Source: Rhodopirellula sp.
GTDB lineage: Bacteria > Planctomycetota > Planctomycetia > Pirellulales > Thermoguttaceae
Assembly (NCBI GenBank): GCA_012728855.1
Contig: JAAYEH010000400.1
Coordinates: 1 to 34,898 of the forward strand
Direction: 5' to 3'
Length of the DNA: 34,898 bases
Shown here: piece after piece, positions 19,805 through 28,641 of the stretch
Layout: every line of letters begins with the position of its first letter
Position numbering within the stretch: the stretch's first letter is position 1
Made by a program: the position numbers and the translations under genes
The notes under the pieces: generated by a model
Told to the model about the DNA's origin: nothing
The model's database searches: none
The model's input: only the letters and a program-made list of their open reading frames with translations

Positions 19805-22645
19805 ATGTCCCAATTACGATTGGAGCGAACCGCCGAACGGAGATCGCCGGGCAGTGCTGTCGCGCTGTCGTCGGCCATCCTGTCGATCTTGCTCGGGCTG
19901 ACCGCCCTGGCCGGCTGGCACTTCAATATCGAATTGTGGACGCGAGGTCTTCACCGACTGCCCGTCATCCAATCCACCGCCGCTTTGGCATTCGTTCTCA
20001 CCGGAGCGGGCATGGCATTCGCCGTTTTCGAACGACGACTGCCCGCGATGCTGTGCGGTGGGCTGGTTGCGGCGGCCGGCCTGGTCTCGCTCGCCGAAAA
20101 CCTGCTGCGGATCGATGTAGGGATTGACAGGATTCTTTTGGCCGGCGCGCGATCCGGTGCAACAATCCAATCTGGCCGAATCGATTTCCAACTCTCGCTC
20201 TGCCTGGTGCTCATGGGCGCCGGCGTGGCGATCATGCCGCAGCGGGAGACGTTCCGGCAGCGCCCGTTGCTGCTTGTCCTTCTCGGTACGGGCATTTTCG
20301 GACTGGGCATCACGGGTTTCATTGGTGCGGTAGCACCGTACCAGGCGGTCTACTCGTGGATTCACTTCCCGAGGATCGCCTTGCCCTCGGCAATCGCTTT
20401 GATGTCCGTCGGCATGGGAATGGCCGACTTCGGCTGGCGCCGGCCACGCCGCAGCGAAGTGGTAATCCGCGACTTGCGCAATTCGATCATTATCTACACG
20501 ACTTTCGGCATGCTCCTGATGATCGTCGTCAGCGCGCTGCTGGCCGTACTCCCCATCTATGACAAGCTTCGCGATGCCCAGCAAAACTACTTTCTGCACG
20601 CGACTCGATCGAAAGCCGGCGACGTCGAGCAGTATCTCTGGCGCATCGAAGCGATTGCACGGCAAATCTCCAGCCGCACCCACGCCCGCCGGCTTTTCGA
20701 GTCCTATCTTCGGCAGGAAATAACGAAAGAGGAGTTCGCGGCCCAAAGCAAACCCATCCTCCTCGATGCCTTGGCCGGTTCCAATGAGGCGAGAGGAATT
20801 ACTCGCGCGGACAAGCAGGGCAACGTGCTTGTCACGGTGGGCGCTGCGATTCCTCGGAGTCTCTGGCCGAAGCAGACACTGCAGATCGATTCGCCGGTGT
20901 TCAACGGACCATTGGTCTACGATGGGACGCTGCAGGTGACCGTGGCCGCGACCATCCGCGATGCGAATGGCCGTCCGATCGGAGTGGACATCGTGCTGAC
21001 GGAATTCCCCGACGTCGGTCGGATTCTAGCGGACGGATCAGGTCTGGGAATCGACTCGCGAATGGTACTTCAAGCGGAACCCGACGGACAACGCGCCTCG
21101 CTGGCTCTGCGAAGCCGCGATGGAACGGTCGTCTTGACCGGGCCGGACGAGTCCCACCGTCTAATCGCCGCTGCGGCGGCAAGACGAAGCGACGGCCTTC
21201 TCGACTTCGATCCCGCCCGGGAACAGCCGGTACTCGAAGCCTATGCTTCCGTGGAAGGCCCCGACTGGTTCATCCTGAGCACGGTCAAGGCCGTCAATCT
21301 CTATTACCCGGTCAACCGGCAACTGGCATTCGTGCTCGCCGTTGTGGGGGTTCTCGCAACGCTCGGGGCTCTGGGCATCTATCTGCTTCTCAGGCCGCTG
21401 ACGGGCGTGATTCTGATCCAAACGGACCTGCTCGAAAAGCGGATTTGCGATGCGACCGAAGCGCTGGCCCGCAGCGAGGAACGCTTCGATCTGGCGGTGC
21501 GGGGAACGGATGCGGGCATCTGGGATTGGGATCTACGGAGCAACCACGTGTATTTCTCACCCCGCTGGAAAAGCATGCTTGGTTACGGCGAGACCGAACT
21601 GAGCGACGATTACAGGGAGTGGGAAAGCCGACTCCATCCCGATGACCGCGACCGAGCCCTGGAAGCGGTGCGCGCGTACAGGTCCGGCGAGACGCCTCAC
21701 TATGAATTGGAGCACCGACTACGGCACAAGGACGGCCGCTATCGCTGGATTCTCGCCCGCGGCAAATCGGTGCGCGACGCCGCGGGCCGCCCCTATCGCA
21801 TGGTCGGCTCTCACATCGACGTGACCGACCGCAAGCTTGCCGAAGAGCGATTGGAGAATACGGCGGCGGCGCTGACGCAGTCGAACCGGGATCTGGAGCA
21901 GTTCGCCTATATCGCCTCGCACGATTTGCAGGAACCGCTACGAATGATGTCGTCTTACTTGCAGACGCTAGCGCAACAACACCGAGACAACCTGCCGGCA
22001 AACGCCCAGTCGCTGATCGATCTCTCGCTCGACTCGGGTCGCCGAATGGAGCAATTGATCCACGATCTGTTGGCCTACTCCCGCGTGCAAACGCGCGAGG
22101 TCCGCCTGCGGCCGATCGACTGCAATGAAGTGTTCGAGCACGCCGTCGAGAACCTGAAGCTGGCCATCAAGGAAAGTTCCGCCCGCGTGACCGGCGACGA
22201 TCTGCCCGAGGTGATCGGCGATTACACCCAATTGGTGCAGCTCTTACAGAACTTGATCGGCAACGGCATCAAGTTCCGCGGCGAGGAAGCGCCGCGAGTC
22301 CACGTTTCGGCAAGGCGGCGCGAAGGGCAATGGACCTTCGCCGTTGAAGACAACGGCATTGGTATCGACGCCGAGTATGCCGCCACGATTTTCGAGGTCT
22401 TTCAGCGGCTCCACACCAGCGAGCAATACCCCGGCACCGGCATTGGTTTGGCGGTCTGCAAACGAATCGTCGAGCGGCACGGTGGCAAGATCTGGTTTGA
22501 GTCGGAAGCGGGACGGGGGGCGGTTTTCTATTTCACGCTTCCCGCCGTCCAAACCGGCGAAGAGAGCCGCAGCAACGATTCCACCAATGAATTCGACGAC
22601 AGCGCTCCTGAAAACCGCGAACCGGTGGGAGATCCAATGCCATGA
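19805..22645 (+). CDS. Membrane sensor histidine kinase with PAS domain
   Basis: A 946-residue kinase. Residues about 15-210 hold about six membrane helices of an integral sensor module. Another helix follows (NSIIIYTTFGMLLMIVVSALLAV), then an extracytoplasmic sensor of about 250 residues that resembles a double Cache domain, then a helix (LAFVLAVVGVLATLGALGIYLLL). A PAS-3 type domain (GTDAGIWDWDL to MVGSHIDVTDR) precedes the HisKA domain with the phospho-acceptor His706 in ASHDLQEPLR. The ATPase domain has NLIGNGIKF, EDNGIGID and the lid GTGIGLAVCKRIV. The kinase part resembles cyanobacterial phytochrome-type kinases that pair with single-domain regulators. I chose the ATG at 19805, after AGGAAAG; a TTG 36 bases upstream is less likely. 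The stop overlaps the next gene by four bases. Confidence 0.92.
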   Translation: MSQLRLERTAERRSPGSAVALSSAILSILLGLTALAGWHFNIELWTRGLHRLPVIQSTAALAFVLTGAGMAFAVFERRLPAMLCGGLVAAAGLVSLAENLLRIDVGIDRILLAGARSGATIQSGRIDFQLSLCLVLMGAGVAIMPQRETFRQRPLLLVLLGTGIFGLGITGFIGAVAPYQAVYSWIHFPRIALPSAIALMSVGMGMADFGWRRPRRSEVVIRDLRNSIIIYTTFGMLLMIVVSALLAVLPIYDKLRDAQQNYFLHATRSKAGDVEQYLWRIEAIARQISSRTHARRLFESYLRQEITKEEFAAQSKPILLDALAGSNEARGITRADKQGNVLVTVGAAIPRSLWPKQTLQIDSPVFNGPLVYDGTLQVTVAATIRDANGRPIGVDIVLTEFPDVGRILADGSGLGIDSRMVLQAEPDGQRASLALRSRDGTVVLTGPDESHRLIAAAAARRSDGLLDFDPAREQPVLEAYASVEGPDWFILSTVKAVNLYYPVNRQLAFVLAVVGVLATLGALGIYLLLRPLTGVILIQTDLLEKRICDATEALARSEERFDLAVRGTDAGIWDWDLRSNHVYFSPRWKSMLGYGETELSDDYREWESRLHPDDRDRALEAVRAYRSGETPHYELEHRLRHKDGRYRWILARGKSVRDAAGRPYRMVGSHIDVTDRKLAEERLENTAAALTQSNRDLEQFAYIASHDLQEPLRMMSSYLQTLAQQHRDNLPANAQSLIDLSLDSGRRMEQLIHDLLAYSRVQTREVRLRPIDCNEVFEHAVENLKLAIKESSARVTGDDLPEVIGDYTQLVQLLQNLIGNGIKFRGEEAPRVHVSARRREGQWTFAVEDNGIGIDAEYAATIFEVFQRLHTSEQYPGTGIGLAVCKRIVERHGGKIWFESEAGRGAVFYFTLPAVQTGEESRSNDSTNEFDDSAPENREPVGDPMP

Positions 22646-23091
22646 CGCAAAACACGGTGGGCCGGCCCATGGAGATCCTCCTCATCGAGGACAGTCTTGA
22701 AGACGCCCGCATGACGATCGAGGCTCTGAAGCAAGGACAAGTGCCAAGTCGCGTGAGCCTGGTTCGCGACGGCGAAGAAGCGATCCGCTTCCTGCACCGC
22801 ATGGACATCTACGCTCGGGCCCCCCGACCCGACCTCGTCCTGCTCGATCTCAAGCTGCCGAAGAAGAGCGGACGTAAGGTGCTCGAAGAAATCCGCGGAA
22901 GCGAACAACTCGGTTCGATCCCGGTGGTTGTCTTGACCGCCTCGGAAATCCATGAGGAGATACTCCGAGAGGAGGGTTTGGAGGTCGAGAGTTACCTGCT
23001 CAAACCGGTCGATATTGACCAGTTCATCCGACTCGTAAGGCATCTCCGGCGCTATTGGATGGCAGAGATCATCCTGCCGGCGCTCGGCTGA
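22642..23091 (+). CDS. Single-domain response regulator, Rcp1-like
   Basis: A 149-residue receiver domain with no output domain. The acidic pocket is IEDS (Glu16, Asp17), the phospho-acceptor is Asp69 in LLDLKLP, and the switch residues are Thr99 in VVLTAS and Lys121 in LLKPVD. The wording LLIEDSLEDARMTIEALK and DLVLLDLKLPKKSG is typical of Rcp1-like regulators that take phosphate from PAS- or phytochrome-linked kinases. The ATG at 22642 overlaps the kinase stop (ATGA), which points to translational coupling and a one-to-one pair. With no DNA-binding part, it probably acts by protein contact or as a phosphate relay. Confidence 0.93.
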   Translation: MTQNTVGRPMEILLIEDSLEDARMTIEALKQGQVPSRVSLVRDGEEAIRFLHRMDIYARAPRPDLVLLDLKLPKKSGRKVLEEIRGSEQLGSIPVVVLTASEIHEEILREEGLEVESYLLKPVDIDQFIRLVRHLRRYWMAEIILPALG

Positions 23092-23208
23092 CTGTCCACA
23101 AAGCACTTTCAGCGTCCCCGCCTCGGAAGATTCCCTACCCCCTCTGTAACAATGCCATGCTGCCTTGAATGCTCTGAAAGACAGCGAGCATCGGCAAACT
23201 AGGAAATC

Positions 23209-23331
23209 GTGGCGGTTTCGGGGCAGAAACAGACATGCTGTCTTTGGCGAGACGCGTCGCAGGGGGCCCGAGCGGCGCGGGCGCTCGCCAAAGCGGGGCA
23301 CTTGTCTGTATTCCGGGAAACCAAAGAATTC
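23209..23331. repeat. Imperfect inverted repeat upstream of the DUF1573 gene
   Basis: CTTTGGCGAG (23242-23251) pairs with CTCGCCAAAG (23284-23293). The flanking ACAGACA (23229-23235) pairs with TGTCTGT (23303-23309), and the outer GGTTTC pairs with GAAACC. The inner segments between these blocks differ. It fills most of a 280-base gap and may be a diverged member of the dispersed repeat group. Confidence 0.55.
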
Positions 23332-23371
23332 TCCGTCGGGGCAAGCATAACGACGACCAGGAGTTGGAACC

Positions 23372-24358
23372 ATGATACGAACAGTTTTCCTTGTGGCGGT
23401 TTCATGCTGTTTCGCGGTCGGCCCCGCGTTGGCCGAGCCGTGGGCGGAGGCGATGTTCGAGCAACGGAGCCATGACTTCGGCGTTCTCGCCCGCGACGCC
23501 AGCGCGGTTTATCGATTCGAGTTGACGAACAAGTACGTCGAAGACATCCACGTCGCCAGCGCCCGATCGAGTTGCGGTTGCACGATCGTGGAGGTTGAAA
23601 AGCCCTCGCTGAAGACCCACGAAAAAGGAGCGATTGTGGCGCGGATCAATACCAAGGCATTCCGCGGCGCCAGGGGAGCGACGATCACGGTCACGCTGGA
23701 CCAGCCGAGTCACGCTGTGGTCCAATTGAACGTGCGTGCAAACATTCGCGAAGACGTCGTGTTCAATCCCGGCAGCGTCCGTTTCGAATCGGTCGAACAA
23801 GGCCAGTCGGCCGAACGGTTTGTCGCGGTCAGTCGCCTCACCCGGGAAGATTGGCAGGTCGTGCGTGTCAACACATCGAACCCTTGCCTGACGGCCGAGG
23901 TGGTCAGTTCTAAACGCAACGGCCCCTGGATGACCAGTGAACTTCGTGTACGACTCAACCCGGACGCGCCGGCGGGCTACCTCAAGGACCACCTCGTGCT
24001 GATCGCCAGCGACGAGCCGTCGCGCGGCATTCCGCTGGAAGTCGAGGGACGAATCCAACCGGTTATCACGCTGAGCCCAGCGTCGTTGTTCATGGGCGTG
24101 GTCCGGCCCGGCGAAAGTGTGACGAAAAAACTCGTCGTGCAGGGGAGGGAGCCGTTTCGCATCACGTCGGTCCATTGCGGCGACCAGCACTTTCAATTCT
24201 CCGACGACGCCGGGGATCAGCCCAAGCCGCTGCATGTGATCCCAATCACCTTCGTCGCCAGCGATCTGCTTGGAAAGGTGGAGCAGACGATCCATATCGA
24301 AACAGATTGGAACCATGCCGCGTCGGAATTGTCGACGTATGCGGTTGTGGCGCAGTAA
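23372..24358 (+). CDS. Exported DUF1573 domain protein
   Basis: A 328-residue secreted protein with a signal peptide at residues 1-21 (MIRTVFLVAV to ALA). The first domain (about 28-120) is the DUF1573 immunoglobulin-like fold: HDFGVLARDASAVYRFELTN and the signature SSCGCT with Cys68 and Cys70. Two further Ig-like segments follow (around 125-225 and 228-328), each with the same alternating strand pattern. The function is unknown. Such proteins are common in planctomycete and Bacteroidetes secretomes, and the Cys pair may bind metal or form a disulfide. AGGAG lies eight bases before the ATG at 23372. Confidence 0.85.
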   Translation: MIRTVFLVAVSCCFAVGPALAEPWAEAMFEQRSHDFGVLARDASAVYRFELTNKYVEDIHVASARSSCGCTIVEVEKPSLKTHEKGAIVARINTKAFRGARGATITVTLDQPSHAVVQLNVRANIREDVVFNPGSVRFESVEQGQSAERFVAVSRLTREDWQVVRVNTSNPCLTAEVVSSKRNGPWMTSELRVRLNPDAPAGYLKDHLVLIASDEPSRGIPLEVEGRIQPVITLSPASLFMGVVRPGESVTKKLVVQGREPFRITSVHCGDQHFQFSDDAGDQPKPLHVIPITFVASDLLGKVEQTIHIETDWNHAASELSTYAVVAQ

Positions 24359-24359
24359 G

Positions 24360-25064
24360 CTAATCTTCGATAACGCTGCGATTCTGCAATAACCTGGCAA
24401 CCAGGAGGCAGAGGACAGCCCAGGCGGCTCCGGCGGCCCAGCCAGCGAGAACGTCGGTTGGGTAATGAACTCCCAGGTAGACTCTCGTCAAACCGATCAT
24501 TCCCGTAAGGAGTACGGCGGATGACAGGGCATAAACCTTCAGCCGCTTGCGGCGGACCAACTGTGCCAATAACGAGCCGAGCGTAAGATAGACGACTGCG
24601 GCAAGCATGGAATGCCCACTGGGAAAGCTACTGGTGAACGTCTCCGCCAGCCGCGGCACCAGATCGGGGCGGGGGCGACTGAACGTGGATTTCAACAGGT
24701 AGGCGATCGCCGTGCCCGAGAGTGTGGCAAGAAGCACGAGCCACATGGCCCCGGGGCGTCGGTCGAGCCACAGATACCCGGCCACGGCGGTAGTTACAAG
24801 CACCAACACGCCGGTTCCACCCAGAGCGGTGATGTCGCGGGCAAACTCAGTCATCCAATGCGGACCCACCGGGTTTTTCGTCGTGCCCGGCTCGCGAAAC
24901 CAGAGAATGATCGCCTCGTCGACAGCCTTGGTTTCCCCTTCGAGAACCTCGTCGGCGATTTCGATAAAGACCCAGATGGCGACGGCGACCAACAGCAGCG
25001 AAATGACCAGCCACAATTGGTGCCGCGCCATTTGGATGATCAGTCTCAAGAACTTGCCTGTCAT
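24360..25064 (-). CDS. PAP2 family membrane phosphatase
   Basis: A 234-residue integral membrane enzyme that probably removes phosphate from a lipid such as phosphatidic acid, phosphatidylglycerol phosphate or undecaprenyl pyrophosphate. The three phosphatase motifs are complete: Lys125 to Arg132-Pro133 (KSTFSRPRP), PSGH at 148-151, and Arg194 with His200 and Asp204 in TRVYLGVHYPTD. About six helices are visible, the first at residues 18-36. I chose the ATG at 25064; the frame continues far upstream (to 25544), but that part is not protein-like. The gene ends two bases from the convergent DUF1573 gene. Confidence 0.9.
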   Translation of the reverse strand: MTGKFLRLIIQMARHQLWLVISLLLVAVAIWVFIEIADEVLEGETKAVDEAIILWFREPGTTKNPVGPHWMTEFARDITALGGTGVLVLVTTAVAGYLWLDRRPGAMWLVLLATLSGTAIAYLLKSTFSRPRPDLVPRLAETFTSSFPSGHSMLAAVVYLTLGSLLAQLVRRKRLKVYALSSAVLLTGMIGLTRVYLGVHYPTDVLAGWAAGAAWAVLCLLVARLLQNRSVIED

Positions 25065-25503
25065 TGGGCCGGTATGTTTTCTCCTGCAATCTGGCTGATA
25101 CGTTTTACCGCGACTCGCCTTACATCGTAACACCAACGAAAAGAAAACAACGCCCCCCGTCGAGTCCAAGAAGCAAAGCTCGGAACCAGTCCCCGTATTG
25201 TCAGGGCCCTTAAGGAAACTCCCGAAGTCAGGACGGCGATTCCCCCCCGGTTTATCGGCGCGGCCGAAGTGGGGATTCTGGATCGGACATTTCCGTGCTA
25301 CGCTCCACACCGGCCCCAGCAATCGCTGTGCCGGCTTGAGGATCCGTCGTTCGGGGACTTGCCAATCGCCGACGTGAGGAGACAATAGGGCGGAGCCGGC
25401 CCGGCCTTGTCGCTGCTGGCGGAGACCAGATAGGAAGAAGGCCATGGAGAGCCACGTCACGGTAGCCTGATCCCTTTTGCACATCTGGTAAAGGAGACAC
25501 ACC
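25065..25503. other. Intergenic region between divergent genes
   Basis: About 440 bases between the leftward PAP2 gene and the rightward small gene at 25504. Open frames here lack ribosome sites and protein character. Fragments such as CCAGTCCCCGTATTG (near 25190) recall the GGGGACAGGCACC repeat family in degraded form, but without a clear second arm. Confidence 0.4.
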
Positions 25504-25698
25504 ATGCCCCTTTTCGCGATTCTTGAAATCGAAGAAGGTCTCACGGTGGCCGAACTGGCTCCAAGCGAACCGGCGGAGACTGCCGCCCGCGCACGGGGCG
25601 GCGTTGTCGTCGACCGCGGGCCGTATTCCGACTATCAGGAGGCCTACGACGCCATGCTGGCGCTGAACGACGAGATCGAGGAAGACGGAAAACGCTGA
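25504..25698 (+). CDS. Small conserved-type protein of unknown function
   Basis: A 64-residue acidic protein starting MPLFAILEIEEGLTVAELAPSEPAETAARARGG in two short reads, with a C-terminal helix (YQEAYDAMLALNDEIEEDG). A good ribosome site (AAGGAG) lies eight bases before the ATG, and the composition is protein-like, so I take it as real. No signal peptide, membrane helix or metal motif is seen. The opening strand followed by a region that could bury a hydrophobic face suggests a small beta-alpha fold. The function is unknown. A strong hairpin follows 22 bases after the stop. Confidence 0.7.
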   Translation: MPLFAILEIEEGLTVAELAPSEPAETAARARGGVVVDRGPYSDYQEAYDAMLALNDEIEEDGKR

Positions 25699-25719
25699 AG
25701 GCGTGCCGTCAGAAGATTG

Positions 25720-25753
25720 CTAGAGGCTGTCCGGAAACGGGGACAGCCTCTAG
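25720..25753. terminator. Bidirectional hairpin terminator candidate
   Basis: CTAGAGGCTGTCC (25720-25732) and GGACAGCCTCTAG (25741-25753) form a perfect 13-base stem with an eight-base loop. It lies between convergent genes (small protein and propeller protein). There is no U-run, so it may work by another mode or be part of the dispersed repeat group. Confidence 0.65.
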
Positions 25754-25889
25754 GATTCCACCAGCGGTTGGCAACCAGGTTCAGCGTCGGTGTACGCGTT
25801 GGCCATGATCAACGGCGGCGCGGAGACGGCAGCCATGGACGACATCCGCTCGGCCGGCACCACCACGCCACAACTGACGATGTACGATC

Positions 25890-27215
25890 CTACCGCCCGA
25901 TTCGATAGAGGTGCGTGTCGGTGCGGATGAAAATGGCCGCATCGATGAAGGCGGGCGAGGCCATGATGCGGCCATCGAGTTGGTTTTCGGCAAGCCGTTC
26001 GAACCGATCGCCGGGACGGATAATGGTGGCGACACCCCCTTCGCTGAAGAAATAGATCCGACCGGCTGCGTACGAGGGGGATGCGGTATGGGCGCCCTCG
26101 AGCCGCTGGCTCCACTTGACCTCCCCGTTGGCGGCGTCGACGCAACTGGCGACTCCTCGGTCCGAGACGATATAGAGCCGCTGTCCGACCAGCAGCGGCG
26201 ATGATCGCTGCGGGGTTCCTTGTTGCAGTTGCCAAGCCACGTGTGTCTCGGTGACATTGCCCTTTCCATCGACACGGATCGCAAGCATCCGAGCGCCGCC
26301 ATAGGCTGTGCAAATGTAGACGATGCCGTCTCCATACACCGGGCGGGAGGTGTTGGAAAACGTGTCCCCGGTGTCCACGCGCCACAGTTCCTCGCCCGTC
26401 GCTGGACGGTAGGAGACAATCCACTGGGCGCCGGGCACCACCATCTGCGGGACGCCGTTGGCCGTGAAGATCAACGGGGTGCTGAATGCTTTGTGATAGG
26501 AGAGCGATGTGGCGGTGATCGGCGGACGAGGCGTCTTCCAGATCGTTTCGCCCGTGTTCTTATCCAGCGCGGCGACGTACTGCTGATCGCACCCGTCGCG
26601 AACCAGAATCAGCAGGTCGCCAAAAACGGTCGGTGAACTGCCCGGTCCGACCTGGTGTTCGACAACGAGTCGGCGAAACCAGACTTTCTTGCCGGTGGTC
26701 GCGTCGACGCAGGCCGTGCCCATGGCGCCGAAATCGCAGTAGACGCGCCCCGCTTCAGCCACGGGCGTGGGAGAGGCATAGCTGTTGGTCTTGTTCAGCA
26801 GGAGCGGCAAGTCGATCTCCGCCAATGTCGTATCGTGCAACGTTCGGCCGCTGGCCGGATCGATCGCTATCGCCTTCAGTGCCACGTGATGCGCGACGTA
26901 GGTGTTGGAATCGGGCTGGTCGGTTCTCGCCCGCGCTTTTTCGAAATCTCCCGGCAAGGCCGGCGTTTCCACCGCGGTTGTCAGCCAGATCCGGCCGTCG
27001 AGCACCACCGGCGAGGACCAACCGCGGCCCGGGATGGGAGCTTTCCAGACAAGGTTGTCCTTCTCGCTCCACTGAAGCGGCGCGGCGCCGACTGTCGCGT
27101 GCCCCCGACCTCCCGGCCCACGAAATTCAGGCCAGTCTTCTGCATGGCCGTCAGCAAGGGGTATCAGGAGCGTCAAAACCGCCGGACCGATGAATCGGCG
27201 AACGATATCCCTCAT
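25890..27215 (-). CDS. Exported PQQ-like beta-propeller repeat protein
   Basis: A 441-residue secreted protein. Residues 1-25 are a signal peptide (PAVLTLLIPLADGHA). The mature start EDWPEFRGPGGRGHA is the typical opening of planctomycete outer-membrane-assembly-like (PQQ-type) propellers. The rest is about seven blades with repeated SSPVVLDGRIW, ASPTPVAEAGRVY, SSPTVFGDLLI, PSYAAGRIYFFSEG and SPAFIDAAIFIRTD segments. Enzyme residues of PQQ dehydrogenases are not evident, so this is probably a scaffold or binding protein and not an alcohol dehydrogenase. It ends the leftward run that includes LexA, 32 bases downstream of the lexA stop, so it could be transcribed with lexA. Confidence 0.85.
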   Translation of the reverse strand: MRDIVRRFIGPAVLTLLIPLADGHAEDWPEFRGPGGRGHATVGAAPLQWSEKDNLVWKAPIPGRGWSSPVVLDGRIWLTTAVETPALPGDFEKARARTDQPDSNTYVAHHVALKAIAIDPASGRTLHDTTLAEIDLPLLLNKTNSYASPTPVAEAGRVYCDFGAMGTACVDATTGKKVWFRRLVVEHQVGPGSSPTVFGDLLILVRDGCDQQYVAALDKNTGETIWKTPRPPITATSLSYHKAFSTPLIFTANGVPQMVVPGAQWIVSYRPATGEELWRVDTGDTFSNTSRPVYGDGIVYICTAYGGARMLAIRVDGKGNVTETHVAWQLQQGTPQRSSPLLVGQRLYIVSDRGVASCVDAANGEVKWSQRLEGAHTASPSYAAGRIYFFSEGGVATIIRPGDRFERLAENQLDGRIMASPAFIDAAIFIRTDTHLYRIGR

Positions 27216-27247
27216 GTACCCAAGTCCTCACAACGCGGCTGGAATCA

Positions 27248-27856
27248 TTAACCGACCTGACGCACCACGCCGACGACAACCCCCAGCACCTGCGCATTCT
27301 TCACGTAGATTGGTTTCATCGACGAGTTGGACGGTTCGAGGCGGATGCGACGCCGTTCCGGATACCATCGCTTCAGCGTCGCTTCGTTCTCGTCGGTCAT
27401 CGCCACCACTATGTCGCCCTTAGTGGCCACATTCTGCTTGCGGACCACCACGTAGTCGCCGTCGGCGATCTGGTCCTCGATCATCGAATCGCCCTGCACC
27501 TCCAGAACGAAGAGATCCTTCGTCGAATTATCAAACAGCTCCGCGAAATCGACCCGCTCGGTTTGCTCGACCGCTTCATGGAGCACGCCGGCGGCGATGC
27601 GGCCGGCCAACGGCAATCCGCGCCGATTGGTCGGCTCCGAGGCCAGTTGGATCGCCCGCGACATGTTCGGCTCGCGAGTAATGAGGCCCTTCTTCTCCAA
27701 CGCCTTCAGATGGCACATGACTCCATTGGGAGATTTGATGCCGAAGTGCTCGCCAATCTCACGCACCGTCGGGCCGTAGCCGCGGTTGCGGATCTTGTCG
27801 CGAACGAATCGATAGACGAGATTCTGTTTCTTCGTGAGGAGTTCGGTGGTTTTCAT
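27248..27856 (-). CDS. lexA: LexA repressor
   Basis: A 202-residue SOS repressor and self-cleaving protease. Residues 1-65 are the winged helix DNA-binding domain (YRFVRDKIRNRGYGPTVREIGEHFGIKSPNGVMCHLKALEKKGLI). The cleavage site is Ala89-Gly90 in GRIAAGV, and the catalytic dyad is Ser124 in GDSMIED and Lys162 in EATLKRWY. It normally represses DNA-repair genes until RecA filaments trigger cleavage. Helix 3 (SPNGVMCHLKAL) differs somewhat from the Escherichia coli and Bacillus versions, as expected for a phylum with its own operator. A candidate operator lies about 60 bases upstream (27912-27930), which would give the usual autoregulation. The gene downstream is the propeller protein. Confidence 0.95.
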   Translation of the reverse strand: MKTTELLTKKQNLVYRFVRDKIRNRGYGPTVREIGEHFGIKSPNGVMCHLKALEKKGLITREPNMSRAIQLASEPTNRRGLPLAGRIAAGVLHEAVEQTERVDFAELFDNSTKDLFVLEVQGDSMIEDQIADGDYVVVRKQNVATKGDIVVAMTDENEATLKRWYPERRRIRLEPSNSSMKPIYVKNAQVLGVVVGVVRQVG

Positions 27857-27911
27857 GGATTGTCCCCCTTGCTTCCAGTAATAGGTTCAGCCGAAACACT
27901 CATGGACAATC

Positions 27912-27930
27912 GTACAATATACGAGTGTAC
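27912..27930. promoter_or_regulatory. Candidate LexA autoregulatory operator
   Basis: GTACA (27912-27916) and TGTAC (27926-27930) form an inverted repeat with a nine-base spacer. It lies 56 bases upstream of the lexA start, in the position expected for autorepression. A second overlapping palindrome, CGTA-CAATA-TACG, begins at 27911. The LexA motif of this lineage is unknown to me, so this is a position-based guess. Confidence 0.4.
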
Positions 27931-27972
27931 AGAGTCAATAGAAGCCGCCGCAAGCGTCGCCAGAGGGGGGGG

Positions 27973-28599
27973 TCACTTCCCCGGCACGCTGCGTGCCTTC
28001 AATCCTTTCGGTGCCGGTCGCGGCTCGAACGGCGCGAGCGCCGCCTGCCGGACGCATTGCTCGAAGCCTTCCAGACAGGAATACCGCTCATCCGGAGGGG
28101 CTTGGATAACCACGACTTGAAAACCGCCGGCGAGAATCGCCCCATCGATCATCAGGTTGTCGATCAGGTCAAAATCTTCGACGAGAAGCCCATCCGGATC
28201 CTCCATGCCTTGCCCGGGCGCCCTCGGACGCAGTCCCCCGGCAAAGCACCGCGCCGTGCGATCCAGCAGCGAACCGCCAACGTTGGTATAGCCGAGGACC
28301 GGCTTGCCCATCGCCCGCATAAAACCGAGTTCGTAAGCCGTACCCGGATCCACGCTGGGGGACCGGAAGGGAGTCAGGTTGGCAATCGCCAGATCACACG
28401 ATCGCATGCATCGTTCGTTCGAGCGGCTGATCCGCCGGCCGAGGTTTTCCAGCGCGATGGGCGCCGAATCGAGATGGCTCTCCAACGGAGAGACTCCCTC
28501 GAAGCCAAACCGCCGGCAGATCTCCCGCTTGGCTCGAAAGACGGCCTCCGCATCACGGAGAAAGACCTCGGGGCCGGCGAGATAGACCCGCTTTTTCAT
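27973..28599 (-). CDS. Nucleoside 2-deoxyribosyltransferase-like protein
   Basis: A 208-residue protein of the nucleoside 2-deoxyribosyltransferase family, which swaps bases between deoxynucleosides in purine and pyrimidine salvage. Landmarks: VYLAGPEVFLRDA at 5-17, the SCDLAIANLTPFR strand and turn, DPGTAYELGFMRAMGKPVLGY with the nucleophile Glu near residue 91, and EDFDLIDNLM in the region that binds the leaving base. The family is usually 140-170 residues, and this one adds a C-terminal extension after VVIQAPPDE (about 40 residues, Pro/Arg-rich at the end). It is on the same strand as lexA, 116 bases upstream of it, but the candidate operator lies between them, so separate transcription of lexA is likely. 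Confidence 0.88.
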   Translation of the reverse strand: MKKRVYLAGPEVFLRDAEAVFRAKREICRRFGFEGVSPLESHLDSAPIALENLGRRISRSNERCMRSCDLAIANLTPFRSPSVDPGTAYELGFMRAMGKPVLGYTNVGGSLLDRTARCFAGGLRPRAPGQGMEDPDGLLVEDFDLIDNLMIDGAILAGGFQVVVIQAPPDERYSCLEGFEQCVRQAALAPFEPRPAPKGLKARSVPGK

Positions 28600-28641
28600 C
28601 GTCGCAACACCTTCGTGGCAGTAGCGCTTTCGTGCCGCATT

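Noticed and set aside
25890..27215. PQQ-dependent alcohol dehydrogenase
   Set aside because: The propeller blades are present, but the enzyme's Cys-Cys ring and catalytic Asp context are not visible and the protein is shorter than the roughly 550-600 residues of true dehydrogenases.
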